This document shows, piece by piece, positions 62,493 through 64,000 of a stretch of DNA of 64,000 nucleotides. Location: contig RDXO01000021.1 of the NCBI GenBank assembly GCA_004292675.1, forward strand, positions 1 to 64,000, read 5' to 3'. Under the pieces are notes generated by a model that saw only the letters and a list, made by a program, of their open reading frames with translations, was not told the origin of the DNA and did no database searches. This stretch comes from Alphaproteobacteria bacterium (GTDB taxonomy: Bacteria; Pseudomonadota; Alphaproteobacteria; Rickettsiales; UBA998). The number at the start of each line of letters is the position of its first letter. Positions within the stretch are counted from its first letter, which is position 1. The translations under genes and the position numbers were made by a program.

Positions 62493-64000
62493 GTGAATGA
62501 TGACACCCGCCCAAACCCTAATATCTTGCTGGATTTCATTAACCATGATCGTTCGGTGAGTGGTCGTGGGCGATTAAAGCTCTTTTTTGGAGCATCGGCT
62601 GGTGTCGGTAAAACCTACGCCATGCTTGCAGAAGCTAGTCGCAAACTCAGCGATGATATAGATGTTGTTGTCGGAGTGGTGGAAACCCATGGGCGCGAGG
62701 AAACCGCTGCTTTGCTGGAAGGCTTGCCGTGCATTCCCCGCCGTGAAATAATGCATCGTGGTGTGACACTCTATGAATTTGATCTGGAGGCGGCACTTGA
62801 ACGTAACCCGTCCCTGATTTTAATAGACGAACTGGCGCACACCAACGCGCCAGGATCACGCCACCCAAAACGCTGGCAGGATGTGGAAGAATTGCTGAAA
62901 GCGGGTATCGACGTATTCACTACTCTCAATGTACAGCATCTTGAGAGTATGAACGATATGGTAGCGAAACTCACTGGTATTGTGGTTCGTGAAACCGTGC
63001 CTGATAGCATATTCGAGAGCGCGGACGATATTGTGCTTATCGATATTTCATCTGATGAATTGCTTGTACGTCTTAATGAAGGAAAAGTGTATGTTGCCGA
63101 AGGCGCAAACAGACGTGCTGCTGAAAATTTCTTCAAAAAAACGAATCTCATTGCCTTGCGGGAACTCGCACTGCGTCGCACTGCCGAGCATGTGGATACA
63201 GAAAATGATAGTCTAAGCACGTTACATAATCAACCTGAGGTGCAATTAGGTCAAAAGATTCTGGTGTGCGTCGGGCATGATGCTCTTTCCGAAAAAGTCA
63301 TAAGACACGCTAAGCGCATGGCGATTCGTGCCAAAGCTCCGTGGTATGCGCTTTATATCGAAACGGGCAGGCATCATCGTCTTTCCGAGGAAGAACGAAG
63401 AAAAGTAGTACAGAATCTCTATATTGCCAAACATCTTGGTGCAGAGATTATAAAAATATCTGGTTCTGTTGCAACAGATGAAATTGTAACCTATGCACAG
63501 CGTTATGGATTTACACATATTGTCGTTGGTTATACTCCCCCTGCTGGTATCCTACATTATATACGTGGTTCACTTGCAACGGCATTATTAAAACGCGCTC
63601 ATGGTTTTGAAGTAGCGGTTGTGATTGATGAACAAAAGAACATCAGGCACACTCAAAAAACATCGTGGAAGGTACATATAGCCCATACAAATAATTATCT
63701 ACGTGCGTTCGCTCTCTTGATTTTTAGTACTCTGTTGATGTTACCCTTTCGAGAAATTACCCACGCTACCGATGATTTTATTATGATGTACCTTACGGTT
63801 ATAGTCATCATTGCTGCAAAATGTGGGATAGGTCCGTCTATTGCCTCATCCTTTATCAGCGTTGCCATGTTCAACTTTTTCTTTACTAAGCCTTATTATA
63901 CGTTTTATTTTTACGATCTTCGATATTATATAACGTTTGCATTCATGCTGGTGACAAGTTTAGTTGTGGGTTCACTGGCTTCACGTTTATCACTCCAACT
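62493..64000 (+). CDS. kdpD: sensor kinase KdpD (5' part, cut by window end)
   Basis: 502 codons are present without a stop. The N-terminal KdpD domain has a P-loop near residues 33-41 (KLFFGASAGVGKTYAMLAEA), then VVVGVVETHGREETAALLEG and LIDELAHTNAPGSRHPKRWQ. A universal-stress-protein domain follows (about 250-380; ILVCVGHDALSEKVIRHAKR). Next come the first membrane helices of the four-helix bundle (FALLIFSTLLMLPFREIT onward). The kinase part lies outside the window. GTG at 62493 has AGGAAG seven bases upstream and is the only initiator, since the ATG two bases earlier hits a stop. KdpD senses K+ limitation and phosphorylates KdpE to induce this operon. Confidence 0.95.
   Translation, partial: MNDDTRPNPNILLDFINHDRSVSGRGRLKLFFGASAGVGKTYAMLAEASRKLSDDIDVVVGVVETHGREETAALLEGLPCIPRREIMHRGVTLYEFDLEAALERNPSLILIDELAHTNAPGSRHPKRWQDVEELLKAGIDVFTTLNVQHLESMNDMVAKLTGIVVRETVPDSIFESADDIVLIDISSDELLVRLNEGKVYVAEGANRRAAENFFKKTNLIALRELALRRTAEHVDTENDSLSTLHNQPEVQLGQKILVCVGHDALSEKVIRHAKRMAIRAKAPWYALYIETGRHHRLSEEERRKVVQNLYIAKHLGAEIIKISGSVATDEIVTYAQRYGFTHIVVGYTPPAGILHYIRGSLATALLKRAHGFEVAVVIDEQKNIRHTQKTSWKVHIAHTNNYLRAFALLIFSTLLMLPFREITHATDDFIMMYLTVIVIIAAKCGIGPSIASSFISVAMFNFFFTKPYYTFYFYDLRYYITFAFMLVTSLVVGSLASRLSLQ

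Overview
The window is about 64 kb of chromosome from an alphaproteobacterium with roughly 43-46% GC by eye. The lineage call rests on several things. There is a FYDLN-acid zinc-ribbon protein beside aroA-cmk, a tilS-ftsH pair, a tolQ-tolR-tolA block, a Ccm (system I) cytochrome c cluster, and an hpf-rapZ-EIIA(Man) block of PTS-Ntr type. Many short palindromic repeats, two of them inside reading frames, recall host-associated Rickettsiales or Holosporales. However, sulfate assimilation, chemotaxis and Kdp genes argue against an extremely reduced parasite. I cannot name the genus.

Layout. 0-7.5 kb: ferredoxin-NADP reductase type flavoprotein, orphan histidine kinase, rpmH-rnpA-yidD, then trmJ and ftsK on the minus strand. 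7.5-8.8 kb: two small glycine-rich membrane proteins, a CTAT microsatellite in a promoter position, and a nested-palindrome element. 8.8-16 kb: a ZnuA-like binding protein with altered metal ligands, tilS, ftsH, acpS, and a large adenosine-deaminase-like protein with a C-terminal Rossmann/SLOG-like region. 16-17.3 kb: a 72-residue peptide with a very strong ribosome binding site, a hairpin, and an ATP-grasp ligase. This is the best candidate for an undescribed system (a graspetide-like RiPP). 17.4-26.9 kb: redoxin, mgtE, nitrilase, family 5 uracil-DNA glycosylase, groES-groEL, a chemoreceptor, ilvH. 27-32.2 kb: ccmD-ccmE-ccmF, a J-like protein, ccmG, ccmH, a drug/metabolite transporter and speD, tightly coupled. 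32.3-34.6 kb: a yjfI-pspA-yjfK membrane-stress operon with a tandem palindromic operator. 34.9-41.8 kb: tolA, tolR, tolQ, FYDLN protein, an aroA-cmk fusion, EIIA, rapZ, hpf. 42-52.3 kb: a small lipoprotein, a DUF805 protein, and a long minus-strand sulfate assimilation operon (cysG-cysH-cysJ-cysI-X-cysD-lipoprotein-phosphoesterase-cysN). 52.4-56.7 kb: an accessory island with an RTX-type calcium-binding protein and four glycine-rich two-helix membrane proteins. Two promoters there carry poly-G tracts between -35 and -10. 56.9-64 kb: the Kdp potassium operon, interrupted by an outer-membrane beta-barrel gene and running off the end inside kdpD.

How it fits together. The cys genes take sulfate through APS (the Fe-S type CysH, no APS kinase) to sulfide, and cysG supplies siroheme. 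The Ccm genes mature c-type cytochromes. Tol, FtsK and PspA maintain the envelope. The most unusual theme is variability in small membrane proteins: simple-sequence tracts sit in three promoter-like positions ahead of glycine-rich helical-hairpin proteins, which suggests phase-variable expression. No tRNA or rRNA gene, insertion sequence transposase, integrase or CRISPR array was found.
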